Shown here in pieces: positions 1 to 8,154 of a stretch of 64,000 bases of DNA. Position numbers and translations under genes: made by a program. Numbering within the stretch: position 1 is the stretch's first letter; each line of letters opens with the position of its first letter. Source of the DNA: Alphaproteobacteria bacterium (GTDB taxonomy: Bacteria; Pseudomonadota; Alphaproteobacteria; Rhodospirillales; WMHbin7). The stretch is from contig JADGAX010000006.1 of assembly GCA_015231795.1 (NCBI GenBank), forward strand, positions 124,001 to 188,000. The letters are read 5' to 3'. Below the pieces are notes generated by a model that saw nothing but the letters and a program-made list of their open reading frames with translations, had not been told where the DNA came from and did not search any database.

Positions 1-1412
1 AGGGGCTGATCCTGTCGGGCGGGCCTTCCTCGGTGCTGGACGCCAATGCGCCGCTGCCGCCCCAATGCGTTTACGATTCAGGCCTGCCCATTTTGGGCAT
101 CTGTTACGGCCAGCAGTCGATGTGCCATCAGTTGGGCGGCAAGGTCGAAGCCGGACACGAACGCGAATTCGGACGCGCCTATGTCGACATCACCGGCGAC
201 TGCGCGCTGTTCCACGGCGCCTGGGCCATGGGGGGGCGCGAACAAGTATGGATGAGCCATGGCGACCGCGTGACCGCCATCCCGCCCGGTTTTCGTTCCG
301 TCGGCACGTCGGAGGGCGCCCCCTTCGCCGCCATCGCCAATGACGAGAAGCGCTATTACGGTGTGCAATTCCATCCCGAAGTGGTGCATACCCCGCACGG
401 CGCCAAGCTGCTGGCAAATTTCGTGCACGGGGTTTGCGCCTGCAAGAATGATTGGACGATGGCCGCCTTCCGCGCCCAGGAAATCGCCAAGGTCAGGGCG
501 CAGGTAGGGGCTGGCCGGGTCATTTGCGGCCTGTCGGGCGGCGTCGATTCATCCGTCGTGGCGGCCTTGCTGCACGAGGCCATCGGCGACCAACTGACTT
601 GCGTTTTCGTCGATCACGGCTTCATGCGCATGGGCGAGGCCGAGCAAGTGGTCAACGTTTTTCGCGACCGCTTCAACATCAATCTGGTGCATCGCGACGC
701 ATCCGAACTGTTCCTCTCGAAACTGGCGGGCATGACCGACCCCGAGAAGAAGCGCAAGACCATCGGCGGTTTGTTCATCGACGTCTTCGAGGAAGAGGCC
801 AAGAAAGTGGGCGGCGCCGATTTTCTGGCCCAGGGCACGCTGTACCCGGACGTCATCGAATCGGTCAGCTTCATCGGCGGACCAAGTGTGACCATCAAAA
901 GCCATCACAATGTGGGCGGCTTGCCTGCGCGCATGAATATGAAGTTGGTCGAACCCTTGCGCGAATTGTTCAAAGACGAGGTGCGCGCCCTGGGCCGCGA
1001 ATTGGGACTGCCCGACGAAATGGTGGGCCGCCACCCCTTCCCCGGCCCTGGCCTCGCCATCCGCATTCCCGGCCAGGAGATTACGCGCGACAAACTGGAT
1101 ATCTTGCGCAAGGCCGACGCCATCTATCTGGAAGAAATCCGCAATGCGGGCCTGTACGACGCCATCTGGCAAGCCTTCGCCGTGCTGCTGCCGGTGCGCA
1201 CCGTGGGCGTGATGGGGGATTCGCGCAGCTACGATTACGCCCTGGCCTTGCGCGCCGTGACCAGCACCGACGGCATGACCGCCGATTTCTATCCCTTCGA
1301 CATGAATTTCCTGGGCCGCACGGCGAACAGGATCATCAACGAGGTCAAGGGCATCAACCGCGTGACGTTTGATGTCACCAGTAAACCGCCGGGAACGATT
1401 GAGTGGGAATGA
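1..1412 (+). CDS. guaA: GMP synthase (glutamine-hydrolysing), 5'-truncated by the window edge
   Basis: Converts XMP to GMP using glutamine and ATP, the last step of guanylate synthesis. The frame is open from base 3 ([10 protein letters not shown]), so the first GTG at position 33 is internal and the true start lies outside the window. Visible in order: the glutamine amidotransferase nucleophile motif GICYGQQS, its HPE motif (FHPEVVHT), the ATP pyrophosphatase P-loop SGGVDSS, and the C-terminal dimerisation domain ending in the typical KPPGTIEWE. The family is normally about 520 residues, so roughly 60 are missing. Identification is very secure. Confidence 0.97.
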   Translation, partial: GLILSGGPSSVLDANAPLPPQCVYDSGLPILGICYGQQSMCHQLGGKVEAGHEREFGRAYVDITGDCALFHGAWAMGGREQVWMSHGDRVTAIPPGFRSVGTSEGAPFAAIANDEKRYYGVQFHPEVVHTPHGAKLLANFVHGVCACKNDWTMAAFRAQEIAKVRAQVGAGRVICGLSGGVDSSVVAALLHEAIGDQLTCVFVDHGFMRMGEAEQVVNVFRDRFNINLVHRDASELFLSKLAGMTDPEKKRKTIGGLFIDVFEEEAKKVGGADFLAQGTLYPDVIESVSFIGGPSVTIKSHHNVGGLPARMNMKLVEPLRELFKDEVRALGRELGLPDEMVGRHPFPGPGLAIRIPGQEITRDKLDILRKADAIYLEEIRNAGLYDAIWQAFAVLLPVRTVGVMGDSRSYDYALALRAVTSTDGMTADFYPFDMNFLGRTANRIINEVKGINRVTFDVTSKPPGTIEWE

Positions 1413-1419
1413 GCCGGGC

Positions 1420-1665
1420 GTGGCGAAAACGCCTTGGTTTCATGAATTCAAGGCCGAGATCGAGCGAGACGCAAAGGAATTGCTGGCCGCCCGCGATGCC
1501 CGTCCGCCCGAGCGCTGGTCTTACGATGAGGCCGCCGCCCGCACCCGTGATTTCTATGTCGAGCGCATTATCGGCTACGCCACTTGCCTTAGCATCACCG
1601 TGCCAGAGAGAGATGAATTGCTGGGGTTGATCGACGGGCTTTGGCCCCCTTCCGAGAACGGTTGA
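1420..1665 (+). CDS. small conserved-looking hypothetical protein
   Basis: A protein of about 81 residues, beginning MAKTPWFHEFKAEIERDAKE if the GTG at 1420 is the start. An ATG at 1372 in the same frame would add 16 residues and overlap guaA by 41 nt. The sequence is charged, soluble and mostly helical, with no signal peptide or membrane segment. Its stop codon directly abuts the ATG of the next gene (1666), so the two are probably co-transcribed and translationally coupled. I do not recognise the family. Confidence 0.6.
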   Translation: MAKTPWFHEFKAEIERDAKELLAARDARPPERWSYDEAAARTRDFYVERIIGYATCLSITVPERDELLGLIDGLWPPSENG

Positions 1666-2016
1666 ATGAGCATCACTATCTTCGGCATCAAAAATTGCGA
1701 CACCATGAAAAAGGCTTTCGCTTGGCTGGACGAGCATGGAGTCGCCTATGTCTTCCACGACTACAAAAAGCAGGGCGTGGCGAAGGCCGACCTTGAACGC
1801 TGGTGCAAGGCGCTGGGCTGGGAGAAGGTATTGAACCGCGCGGGCACCACCTTTCGCAAATTGGCCGAAGACAGGCAGAAGAATCTCGACCAAACCAAGG
1901 CCATCGGCCTGATGCTTGAACAGCCAAGCATGATCAAGCGCCCGATCATCGAGGGCGAAGGCATCCTGGATCTTGGCTTCAAGCCCGAGCGTTACGCATC
2001 CATTTTCAAAACTTAG
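1666..2016 (+). CDS. ArsC/Spx-family protein, YffB-like
   Basis: A 116-residue thioredoxin-fold protein of the arsenate reductase-like family. It starts ITIFGIKNCDTMKKAFAWL, the pattern of YffB proteins: one cysteine is kept, but the CxxC of glutaredoxins is replaced by C-x2-M. The length fits the family. YffB-type proteins are thought to be glutathione-dependent thiol reductases; genuine arsenate reduction is not supported because no ars genes are nearby. Its stop overlaps the 3' end of the convergent DUF423 gene by 11 nt. Confidence 0.85.
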   Translation: MSITIFGIKNCDTMKKAFAWLDEHGVAYVFHDYKKQGVAKADLERWCKALGWEKVLNRAGTTFRKLAEDRQKNLDQTKAIGLMLEQPSMIKRPIIEGEGILDLGFKPERYASIFKT

Positions 2017-2380
2017 TTTTCCGCCGCCCCCCAATCCCCATCACCACCAACACAATCCAGCCGCCGATAAGGGCAAAGCCGCCGGTGGGCGTGATCATGG
2101 GCCAAGCTAGCTCGCCGGTCAGCGCCTTCAAAGCCAGCGAGCCTGAGAACAGCAAAATCCCCGCCAAGAACAACAAGCCAGACAGATGCGCCAAGCGCTG
2201 TCCACCCGCCGCCAGCCGGTCAACGGCCAAAAGGGCAAGCGCATGCCACAGCGCGTAATGCGAGGCCTTGGCGGCGATTTCCGATTCATAGCTTCCCGGC
2301 GCAAATCCATGCGCGGCATAGGCGCCGAAGGCCACGCCAAAAGCGCCCGCCAGGCCTGCCGCGATCAGCCAAGGGCGCAT
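2006..2380 (-). CDS. DUF423 family membrane protein
   Basis: A 124-residue inner-membrane protein with about four hydrophobic segments, for example WLIAAGLAGAFGVAFGAYAA at the N terminus and FALIGGWIVLVVMGI near the C terminus. The pattern of FGAYAAHGF, an internal YALWHALALLA segment and a GG-rich last helix matches the DUF423 (YgdD-like) family. Function is unknown. It starts 3 nt after the stop of the DUF1566 gene upstream on the same strand, so both are probably one transcript. Confidence 0.85.
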   Translation of the reverse strand: MRPWLIAAGLAGAFGVAFGAYAAHGFAPGSYESEIAAKASHYALWHALALLAVDRLAAGGQRLAHLSGLLFLAGILLFSGSLALKALTGELAWPMITPTGGFALIGGWIVLVVMGIGGRRKTKF

Positions 2381-2383
2381 TTT

Positions 2384-3697
2384 CTATCCTCTAACACAAC
2401 GGACGAAATTATAGATGCGCAGCACGTCGCCCTGCGGCCCGGCCCCCTTGGGCAAGCGGGATTCGTCGCCGCTTTTGGGGCTTGAGCGCTGAGCGCCCGC
2501 GCCATGCACATCTGTCAATTTCAGATTGGCGGAAGACGAGGGGCCACCCATCATGCCTCCCGGCGGAAAGCCGCCCATACCTCCGCCCGGAGGACCACCC
2601 ATGCCACCGCCCGGAGGACCGCCCATACCTCCGCCCGGAGGACCACCCATCATGCCGCCGCCGCCCAGATGGCCCTGCGCCGTGCCAAACGAAATATAGA
2701 CTGCGAAATCGCCCGGTCGCCGTCCGTCGAGGTGAGAGGTGGAGGTCCAGAAATAGGGCCATTCGCGCTTGCCATCGTCATCCCTGATGGCGGTGATGGC
2801 GAAGATGGGATCAAGCGCCGCCGACTGCGTAGCCGAAGGCGCGCGCGCATAATCGACGATGCTGTGCAATTCCTTGGCGTTGGGCAGGCGCCAATCATTC
2901 TGTCCAGCAAGGGAAAGGCTTTCACAATAGGCTAGGGCTTGGCCCCAATCCAGCCCCTTGCCGCTGTCGGATTTGGTCCAGACGAGGCCGGTGGCGAGAT
3001 CGGCGATCGTGCCGTCGCCATTGTCCCTGAAATTGTTCTGCCCATAGGACGGATTGCCGCGCACATAGCGCGCATACCAGACGCGACCGCCCGGCCCGCC
3101 ATCCTGCGGATAGGCCTTGATCCGCCCATCGGCGAAGTTGACCCCGAAGAAGGAACGGTCGCGCCCCATGGTCAGGCCCAGATAGGCGGTGCTGGTCACA
3201 TATTGCGCGTCGATGAAACGCCCCTGGCTGGGATATTCGAAATTGAAATAGCGCGTATCGATATAGGGCTTGGCGTCGGCGGGGGCACCCTGCGTTCCAG
3301 GTCCGGCGCTGCCCGTCGCCCCTTGGAAATTCATCAGCGAATATAGTTCCTTGATAGTGGGCACCCGCCAGTCGGCAAATCCTCCGGTGCGGGCAGCCTG
3401 TGCCTGGGCGGGCGCTCCGGCAAAACTGGTTCTGCTGAACGCCTTCTCCCACATCAGGCCGGTCACCAGATCGCTGACCGTGCCGTCGCCATTGTCGCGA
3501 TATTGCGGGACCAGCCCTTGATATTGCGCATCCTGGCCGAAAAAGGCCTGACCGGACGATGGGCAGCCGACCCGGCCCATGTCGTCGTAACATTGCCTTT
3601 GGCCGGTGTCTGGGACGGCATAGGAGAGTTCGCCCGCCTGGGCCAATCCGCCCGCCAGGCATCCAAAAACGACCAAAAGACAATTGCCGCCTCGCAT
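2384..3697 (-). CDS. secreted DUF1566 (Lcl-type) domain protein with a Gly-rich repeat tail
   Basis: A 437-residue protein with an N-terminal signal peptide (GNCLLVVFGCLAGGLAQA). Two DUF1566-type modules follow, each with the hallmark pattern RDNGDGTVSDLVTGLMWEK (about residues 66-85) or RDNGDGTIADLATGLVWTK (about 222-240), then DWRVPTIKEL or DWRLPNAKEL. Between about residues 345 and 385 there is a low-complexity GGPPGGGM repeat. The family is extracellular; members in other bacteria act as collagen-like or adhesin modules, but no specific role can be assigned here. Likely co-transcribed with DUF423. Confidence 0.85.
   Translation of the reverse strand: MRGGNCLLVVFGCLAGGLAQAGELSYAVPDTGQRQCYDDMGRVGCPSSGQAFFGQDAQYQGLVPQYRDNGDGTVSDLVTGLMWEKAFSRTSFAGAPAQAQAARTGGFADWRVPTIKELYSLMNFQGATGSAGPGTQGAPADAKPYIDTRYFNFEYPSQGRFIDAQYVTSTAYLGLTMGRDRSFFGVNFADGRIKAYPQDGGPGGRVWYARYVRGNPSYGQNNFRDNGDGTIADLATGLVWTKSDSGKGLDWGQALAYCESLSLAGQNDWRLPNAKELHSIVDYARAPSATQSAALDPIFAITAIRDDDGKREWPYFWTSTSHLDGRRPGDFAVYISFGTAQGHLGGGGMMGGPPGGGMGGPPGGGMGGPPGGGMGGFPPGGMMGGPSSSANLKLTDVHGAGAQRSSPKSGDESRLPKGAGPQGDVLRIYNFVRCVRG
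2577..2648. repeat. three tandem 24-bp units inside the DUF1566 gene
   Basis: Units at 2577-2600, 2601-2624 and 2625-2648 differ by a few bases and encode the 8-residue repeat MGGPPGGG. The first and third units are identical. The repeat is in frame, so copy-number change by slippage would lengthen or shorten the protein without breaking it. Confidence 0.9.
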
Positions 3698-3789
3698 TAC
3701 CTTGCCTCCCCAGCCTTAAAACCGTCCCAGCTTGGTCATCAAAGCTCAAGATTTCAAGGAAAAGCCGATCCAAAGGCCCGTTCCCGGCC

Positions 3790-3818
3790 TTGACAGGCTG
3801 GGGGGGCGAAGCCATTAT
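3790..3818 (+). promoter_or_regulatory. sigma70-type promoter of tRNA-Ala
   Basis: A perfect -35 box TTGACA (3790-3795), a 17-nt spacer, and CATTAT (3813-3818) as -10. The predicted start near 3825 lies just ahead of the tRNA gene. Confidence 0.7.
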
Positions 3819-3838
3819 CCCGCCCTGCCTTCGGGCAT

Positions 3839-3914
3839 GGGGCCGTAGCTCAGTTGGGAGAGCGCCGCAATCGCACTGCGGAGGTCGTGAGTTCGAATCT
3901 CATCGGCTCCACCA
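3839..3914 (+). tRNA. tRNA-Ala (anticodon CGC)
   Basis: A 76-nt cloverleaf with encoded CCA. The acceptor arms GGGGCCG and CGGCTCC include the G3-U70 pair that is the identity element for alanine. The anticodon stem CCGCA/TGCGG encloses the loop ATCGCAC, with anticodon CGC at 3872-3874, reading GCG. The T-loop GTTCGAAT is canonical. The last 16 bases of the gene plus one base are repeated at 10682-10698. Confidence 0.97.
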
Positions 3915-3924
3915 TTTCGAAATT

Positions 3925-3951
3925 GGCTCGGTCTCAAGGACCGGGCCTTTT
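3925..3951 (+). terminator. rho-independent terminator after tRNA-Ala
   Basis: Stem GGCTCGGTC (3925-3933) and GACCGGGCC (3939-3947), five-base loop, followed by TTTT. Confidence 0.75.
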
Positions 3952-4036
3952 GCATTTCCGGGAAAGTCTTAGGCATAGCTAAAGGTTCAGTCTTCCGACT
4001 TGTACACTTCGGGATGAATGCCGTGACGAGGCCAGG

Positions 4037-4255
4037 ATGCGTGAGGGTAAAGTTTTTCAAGAACGGACGGATGGCCCGACGCCCCACGGCGGAACCTATT
4101 CGATTGCCTATTTCCGCGATGAACATGGCCGCCCAACCCTTAGGGACGATGCGGCAATAATCGAGATCGTTGAATATGACGAAACGGACCGAGAGATTTT
4201 CCACACTCGAATGGTTCAGAACCCGCTAGGCAGAGGTGACGCAGACGGCGCCTAA
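4037..4255 (+). CDS. small hypothetical protein, 72 residues
   Basis: Starts at an ATG with GAGG five bases upstream. The protein is acidic and soluble, and contains GPTPHGGTYSIAYFRDEHG followed by a strand-rich IIEIVEYDET segment, which looks like a genuine folded domain rather than a random frame. I do not recognise a named family with certainty. It is the first gene inside the putative island after tRNA-Ala and converges on the lipoprotein gene at 4260. Confidence 0.6.
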   Translation: MREGKVFQERTDGPTPHGGTYSIAYFRDEHGRPTLRDDAAIIEIVEYDETDREIFHTRMVQNPLGRGDADGA

Positions 4256-4259
4256 CCGG

Positions 4260-4673
4260 CTACATGTACACAGTCTGAAAAACCCATTCCTTGAAGGTAT
4301 CCTTGTAGAAGCAGAAGCCTTCATTGGGAACCGTTGGGTTCCATTCGCCTCTTTTCCGTTCCTGGGGGGCGTGCTGTTTATGATTGATGATCACGCGGAC
4401 ATTGGCCTTCACCGGCCAGCAGTTTTCGGCAAGTTTTCCCCACTCAAGCTGCATTTGTTTGATTCCGCCAATGCGGATATCCTTCACTTCGATCTGCACG
4501 CTGGCGACCCCGCCGCCCTCATCGTTGTAGCTTGACGTATAGTGAGGAATGAAACTCTTCTCGATCGATTTGATGATGTCGCCTTCGGAAATCTTCGGCA
4601 GGCCGTCTTCGAAGCACCCCGCCAAAAGAAAGGCAACGGGCAACAGCGCAACAAGTGATTTTATAATTGCCAT
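4260..4673 (-). CDS. lipoprotein of unknown function (paralogue of the gene at 7508)
   Basis: A 137-residue protein with a lipoprotein signal peptide (MAIIKSLVALLPVAFLLAGC; lipobox LAGC). It shares with the protein at 7508-7924 the features LPKIS-[ED]-x-[DE]-I at the mature N terminus, a GGGV segment, CWPVKANV in the middle and GEGFCFYK near the C terminus. Three cysteines (lipid-attached, CWP, FCFY) are conserved in both, and the last two may form a disulphide. The ATG at 4673 was chosen because the signal peptide begins there; the frame runs upstream to 4742. A palindromic motif lies 71 nt upstream. Confidence 0.75.
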   Translation of the reverse strand: MAIIKSLVALLPVAFLLAGCFEDGLPKISEGDIIKSIEKSFIPHYTSSYNDEGGGVASVQIEVKDIRIGGIKQMQLEWGKLAENCWPVKANVRVIINHKQHAPQERKRGEWNPTVPNEGFCFYKDTFKEWVFQTVYM

Positions 4674-4744
4674 CTCTGCGTTCTCCCAATAGCCCAGAAC
4701 CAAACGATGTTTCCGCAAGATAGCACCCTCCTCTTTCACCATTA

Positions 4745-4760
4745 CCCCTCAAATGGGGGG
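4745..4760. promoter_or_regulatory. shared palindromic motif, copy 1
   Basis: CCCCTCAAATGGGGGG lies between the divergent lipoprotein (start 4673) and phosphatase (start 4818) genes. It is the exact reverse complement of the motif at 7422-7437, and the distance to the lipoprotein start (71 nt) is nearly the same as at the paralogue (70 nt). Probably an operator; the binding protein is unknown. Confidence 0.55.
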
Positions 4761-4817
4761 GGCGAAACTCCAGTCATAAGGCTTGAATTCAAATCACTTT
4801 AGGGGAGCGACACTGAC

Positions 4818-6341
4818 ATGATGAGATTGGCCGTTAGAAACCTTGGCTACGCAGCCTGTTTCGCCAGCTTGGTTTTCACCTTCGAGGCAATGGCCGAAAG
4901 CAAGAAAATTACCTTCCTGCATGTCAACGACATCTACGAATTTCTGCCCGGCGACAGCCGCGGCGGCTTGGCAGAGTTGAAGACCCTCATCAAGGACGAG
5001 AAGCGCCGCAACCCCAGCGCCATGGTCACCTTCTCCGGAGACTTGCTTTCGCCGTCGGTCGCCTCGAGCGTGACCCAGGGAAGCCATATGATCGAGTTCT
5101 TCAATCGAATGGATGTATCGGCGGCGACGCTGGGCAACCACGAATTTGATTTCGGCGCCGATCAGCTTCGCCAACGGATGAAAGAGTCGACCTTTCCCTG
5201 GGTCGTCAGCAATGCCTTCGAACAGGATGGCAAGCCGTTTGGCAACGCCCAGGAATTGCGCGTCATCGAAGCCGAAGGGATCAAGGTTGGATATTTTGGT
5301 CTGCTGACATCCGAAACCGCCCATATGTCGGCTGGCGCCAAGCAAGTAACGTTCCGGCCCGAAATCGAAATCGCGCGCAAGTCGGTGGCGGCCCTCAAGG
5401 AAAGGGGGGCCGATGTCATCGTCGCCTTGACGCATCTTGACCTGGACGAGGACAGGAAACTGTTGCGCGAGGTTGGAGGAATCAATCTGATCCTTGGCGG
5501 TCACGACCATAATGCCGTCATTCTTGAGGAAGACGGCGTATTGATCGTCAAGGCGGGCGAGAACGGCACGCACCTGGCGGTGATCGAATTGGCGTTCGAA
5601 ACGCAGAAGGGCAAGGACGGCAAGGTTTCGGCGAAAGTGCGGTCCGATAGCTGGGGATTCCGTCCGACCAAAGGGGCCGGTGCCGATCCTGAACTTGAAA
5701 AGCTGGCGATGAGGTACGATACCGAACTGAAAGGCGCGCTTGATCAGCCGCTCACGACCCTTGGCGTGCCTTTGGACAGCCGGGAGGAGATGGTCCGCGG
5801 GCGTGAAACGGCAATCGGCAATCTGGTCGCCGATGCCTTGAAATCAGCCCTTGGCGCCGACATCGCCTTGATCAACGGCGGAAGCTTGCGCGGCAACCGG
5901 CAGTATGAAGCGGGAGCGGTATTCACGCGAGCCGATGTCCTTCGGGAATTTCCCTTCAGGAACAGTGCCGTGCTGATTGAAATCAAGGGCAGTGATTTGC
6001 TGGCGGCTCTCGAGGCGGGCGTTTCAAAGGCGCCGGCAAAGGCAGGACGCTTCCCTCAAGTCGCTGGAATCAAGTTTTCCTACAGCCCGGCAGCCGAACC
6101 GGGAAAGCGCGTGCGCAAGGTTTCCGTCGCGGGCAAGCCACTGCAGCCTTCAGCAAGCTACCGGCTGGCTACGAACAGCTATCTGGCCGACGGGGGCGAT
6201 GGCTATGAAGCCCTCAAGAAGGGCAGAATGTTGGTTGACCGCATGTCGGCGCCGATATTGACAACCCTGGTCATCGACGCGCTGGCAAGCATGGGCAGCG
6301 TTCAGACGCTCGTCGAAGGCCGCATTCTGGAAACCAATTGA
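4818..6341 (+). CDS. secreted 5'-nucleotidase/UshA-type metallophosphatase
   Basis: A 507-residue protein with a signal peptide cleaved near AMAESKK, and a GGGGAG-type RBS before the ATG at 4818. The N-terminal calcineurin-like phosphoesterase domain (about residues 30-250) shows the metal ligands in HVNDIYEF, FSGDLLSPS, LGNHEFDFG, ALTHLDLDED and LGGHDHN. The C-terminal 5'-nucleotidase domain (about 320-480) has GNLVADALKSALGADIAL, NGGSLRG and FPFRNSAV. The family hydrolyses nucleotides, UDP-sugars or related phosphoesters in the periplasm; the exact substrate cannot be told. It is the best-defined enzyme of the island. Confidence 0.9.
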   Translation: MMRLAVRNLGYAACFASLVFTFEAMAESKKITFLHVNDIYEFLPGDSRGGLAELKTLIKDEKRRNPSAMVTFSGDLLSPSVASSVTQGSHMIEFFNRMDVSAATLGNHEFDFGADQLRQRMKESTFPWVVSNAFEQDGKPFGNAQELRVIEAEGIKVGYFGLLTSETAHMSAGAKQVTFRPEIEIARKSVAALKERGADVIVALTHLDLDEDRKLLREVGGINLILGGHDHNAVILEEDGVLIVKAGENGTHLAVIELAFETQKGKDGKVSAKVRSDSWGFRPTKGAGADPELEKLAMRYDTELKGALDQPLTTLGVPLDSREEMVRGRETAIGNLVADALKSALGADIALINGGSLRGNRQYEAGAVFTRADVLREFPFRNSAVLIEIKGSDLLAALEAGVSKAPAKAGRFPQVAGIKFSYSPAAEPGKRVRKVSVAGKPLQPSASYRLATNSYLADGGDGYEALKKGRMLVDRMSAPILTTLVIDALASMGSVQTLVEGRILETN

Positions 6342-6358
6342 GGCAAGAAGCTCGGCGC

Positions 6359-6820
6359 TTATTCAGGCGAATAGAGAAGGGCAAAAGCGAAGACGCCAAC
6401 CAGGATGCACAAGCCAATGCACCACAGGGCTGAGACATAAACGCCTGCCCTGGCATTAAGCGCGGATATGGCCGGATTGGCCGGGTTGTAAATGGCGAAG
6501 GCGGGCAAATTGTCCAGCAGGGCGCGGGTCTGCTCCTCGGCTTTTTTTCTTGTCATCGGCGTCTGCTGGCCAAAAAGCAGACGGTCTCCAGTCCATGTCT
6601 GCCCGTCTGCCTCGAAGGCGTAGGAGACCTTCGTCGCGTAGGATGGTACGCCCTGGACGCTGCGTTCCACGACCGAGGCATCCAAGCTGCTGCAGATGGC
6701 ACGCGGCCATGAACGGGCTAGGTGCGCCATTCTCAGATCCCGAAACAAACGGTATACGTGAAAGGCGAAAACGCCGGCTGAAATCAGCAGCGAAATGGCG
6801 GACTGCGCGGAACTCAACAC
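6359..6820 (-). CDS. DUF3592 domain membrane protein
   Basis: About 153 residues: an N-terminal transmembrane segment (AISLLISAGVFAFHVYRLF), a DUF3592-like extracytoplasmic part with VSYAFEADGQTWTGDRLLFG and FAIYNPANPAISAL (cf. the usual V.Y.P..P....L pattern), and a C-terminal hydrophobic helix. The GTG at 6820 is preferred because GGGAG lies ten bases upstream; a GTG at 6853 in frame has no visible RBS. Family function is unknown. Confidence 0.7.
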   Translation of the reverse strand: MLSSAQSAISLLISAGVFAFHVYRLFRDLRMAHLARSWPRAICSSLDASVVERSVQGVPSYATKVSYAFEADGQTWTGDRLLFGQQTPMTRKKAEEQTRALLDNLPAFAIYNPANPAISALNARAGVYVSALWCIGLCILVGVFAFALLYSPE

Positions 6821-6890
6821 GTCTTTATTTCTCCCGCATAAAGATTGAGTCACGGTTGGCAGGCGGAAGGAATGGCAATCCGCAAGCCGC

Positions 6891-7307
6891 CTATTCCTGG
6901 CAGGTCATTTGGACAGTCAAGGAACCCGGCTCTGGCTTATGCATAACTTCAATATATACTTTCCCGGCCTTGTCCTGACTGTATCTGGTTTCGGTAATAC
7001 GTGAAGGAGCCTCGGAAAAGGGCTTGAACGGGCCATTCCAGGTGACAAGATTCTTGGCGCCCGCCTTTTCGACCGTGTACGTCCCCTTCGAATGCATGTT
7101 CTTTCCGTCCGGCGTACCGAACTTATAGCTGTTTCCTGCAATCTCCAACTTGCCGATATTCGTCAGCATCCGCCCATAGGTGGCCGTGCAACGATAGCTG
7201 CCCGAAAGAATTCCGCCATCAGCCGCATGGCCCTGCTGGGTTGCGAACTGGCCAGCCGTCAAGCCAAGGGCGGCAATCAAAGCAGACTTGAGAAAGCTCT
7301 TCATCAT
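6891..7307 (-). CDS. secreted hypothetical protein
   Basis: About 138 residues with a cleavable signal peptide (MMKSFLKSALIAALGLTAGQ, cleavage near HAADGG). The mature part is small and strand-rich, with two cysteines (SYRCTATYG and the C-terminal MTCQE) that could form a disulphide, as in lipocalin-like periplasmic proteins. Two adjacent ATGs (7307 and 7304) are possible starts, with GGGGA upstream; the frame extends to 7376 but that part does not resemble a signal sequence. I do not recognise a family. Confidence 0.65.
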   Translation of the reverse strand: MMKSFLKSALIAALGLTAGQFATQQGHAADGGILSGSYRCTATYGRMLTNIGKLEIAGNSYKFGTPDGKNMHSKGTYTVEKAGAKNLVTWNGPFKPFSEAPSRITETRYSQDKAGKVYIEVMHKPEPGSLTVQMTCQE

Positions 7308-7421
7308 GGGCGTCCCCGCCACCTGGAATGAATCGATTTTGTACCCGCAACACCGGCTGGGATGAATGTCTGTCACCCACCCGAGCCGACGACATTATGG
7401 GGCATCGCTAATGCATCCCCA

Positions 7422-7437
7422 CCCCCCATTTGAGGGG
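7422..7437. promoter_or_regulatory. shared palindromic motif, copy 2
   Basis: CCCCCCATTTGAGGGG, the exact reverse complement of the copy at 4745-4760, located 70 nt before the start of the paralogous lipoprotein gene at 7508 and about 115 nt before the divergent gene starting at 7307. Confidence 0.55.
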
Positions 7438-7507
7438 CTGCTTGCTGGGGCGATTGGGTTAGCCTGGAATTCCATAGGCGGCGCAACAAAGTGATATCGG
7501 AGGATAA

Positions 7508-7924
7508 ATGGTCTTCAGTTGGAAACGATTTGCTCTACTGCCTCTCTGCGCCGTAGCGCTAGCAGGATGTTTTGGCGACAAATTGCCGAAAATTTCCGAA
7601 GACGAGATCGTCAAAACGATACAAAGCGAATTTGGTTCTTACTATCGAGCAACCAACAATCTGTACGGTGGCGGCGTCAAGGATGTGCAGGTAGACGTAT
7701 CCGCAGTCAAAATTGGCCCAATTACCGAAATGCAGTTATTCTACGGAAAAAATGCTGAGCCCTGCTGGCCCGTGAAGGCCAATGTCAAAATTACCGTCAT
7801 TTTCAACTCGCATGCGCCAAGCGAATCTTTGCGTGGCGGATTGAACACAAGCTCGCCCGGCGAAGGCTTTTGCTTCTATAAAAACGAATTCAAGGAATGG
7901 AATTTCAAAACCCCAAGCTTCTGA
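7508..7924 (+). CDS. lipoprotein of unknown function (paralogue of the gene at 4260)
   Basis: A 138-residue protein with a lipoprotein signal peptide (FALLPLCAVALAGC; lipobox ALAGC). It shares LPKISED, GGGVKDVQV, CWPVKANV and GEGFCFYK with the paralogue and is similar along the whole length. RBS GGAGG lies just before the ATG. The two copies face away from each other with the phosphatase and two other genes between them, consistent with an inverted duplication. Function unknown. Confidence 0.75.
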   Translation: MVFSWKRFALLPLCAVALAGCFGDKLPKISEDEIVKTIQSEFGSYYRATNNLYGGGVKDVQVDVSAVKIGPITEMQLFYGKNAEPCWPVKANVKITVIFNSHAPSESLRGGLNTSSPGEGFCFYKNEFKEWNFKTPSF

Positions 7925-8154
7925 TCGCTTTCTGGAGAGACGATATTTTCAATGCTCCAAACATATTGGGATGGAATTATCGCCCTAAAAATAGTATGGT
8001 CTTTACTGTCCGCTAAATAGCAGATATTTCGACTAAAATCAAGAAGATACGAGCCATATAACCGCCATATTATACCTTAATTTTACCTTATTTCTTTGGC
8101 ATAAAGGCATGACTTCCAAAATGAACAACTGGAAGGCTCGAATTGGAGAGCATC

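Noticed and set aside
1666-2016. Arsenate reductase (arsC) annotation
   Set aside because: Only one of the expected cysteines and no ars operon; YffB-like is the safer call.
2577-2648. Short repeats resembling a CRISPR array
   Set aside because: Units are contiguous 24-mers without spacers and are in frame inside a gene.
3815-4204. Minus-strand frame of 129 codons over tRNA-Ala
   Set aside because: It runs through the tRNA gene, a common false call.
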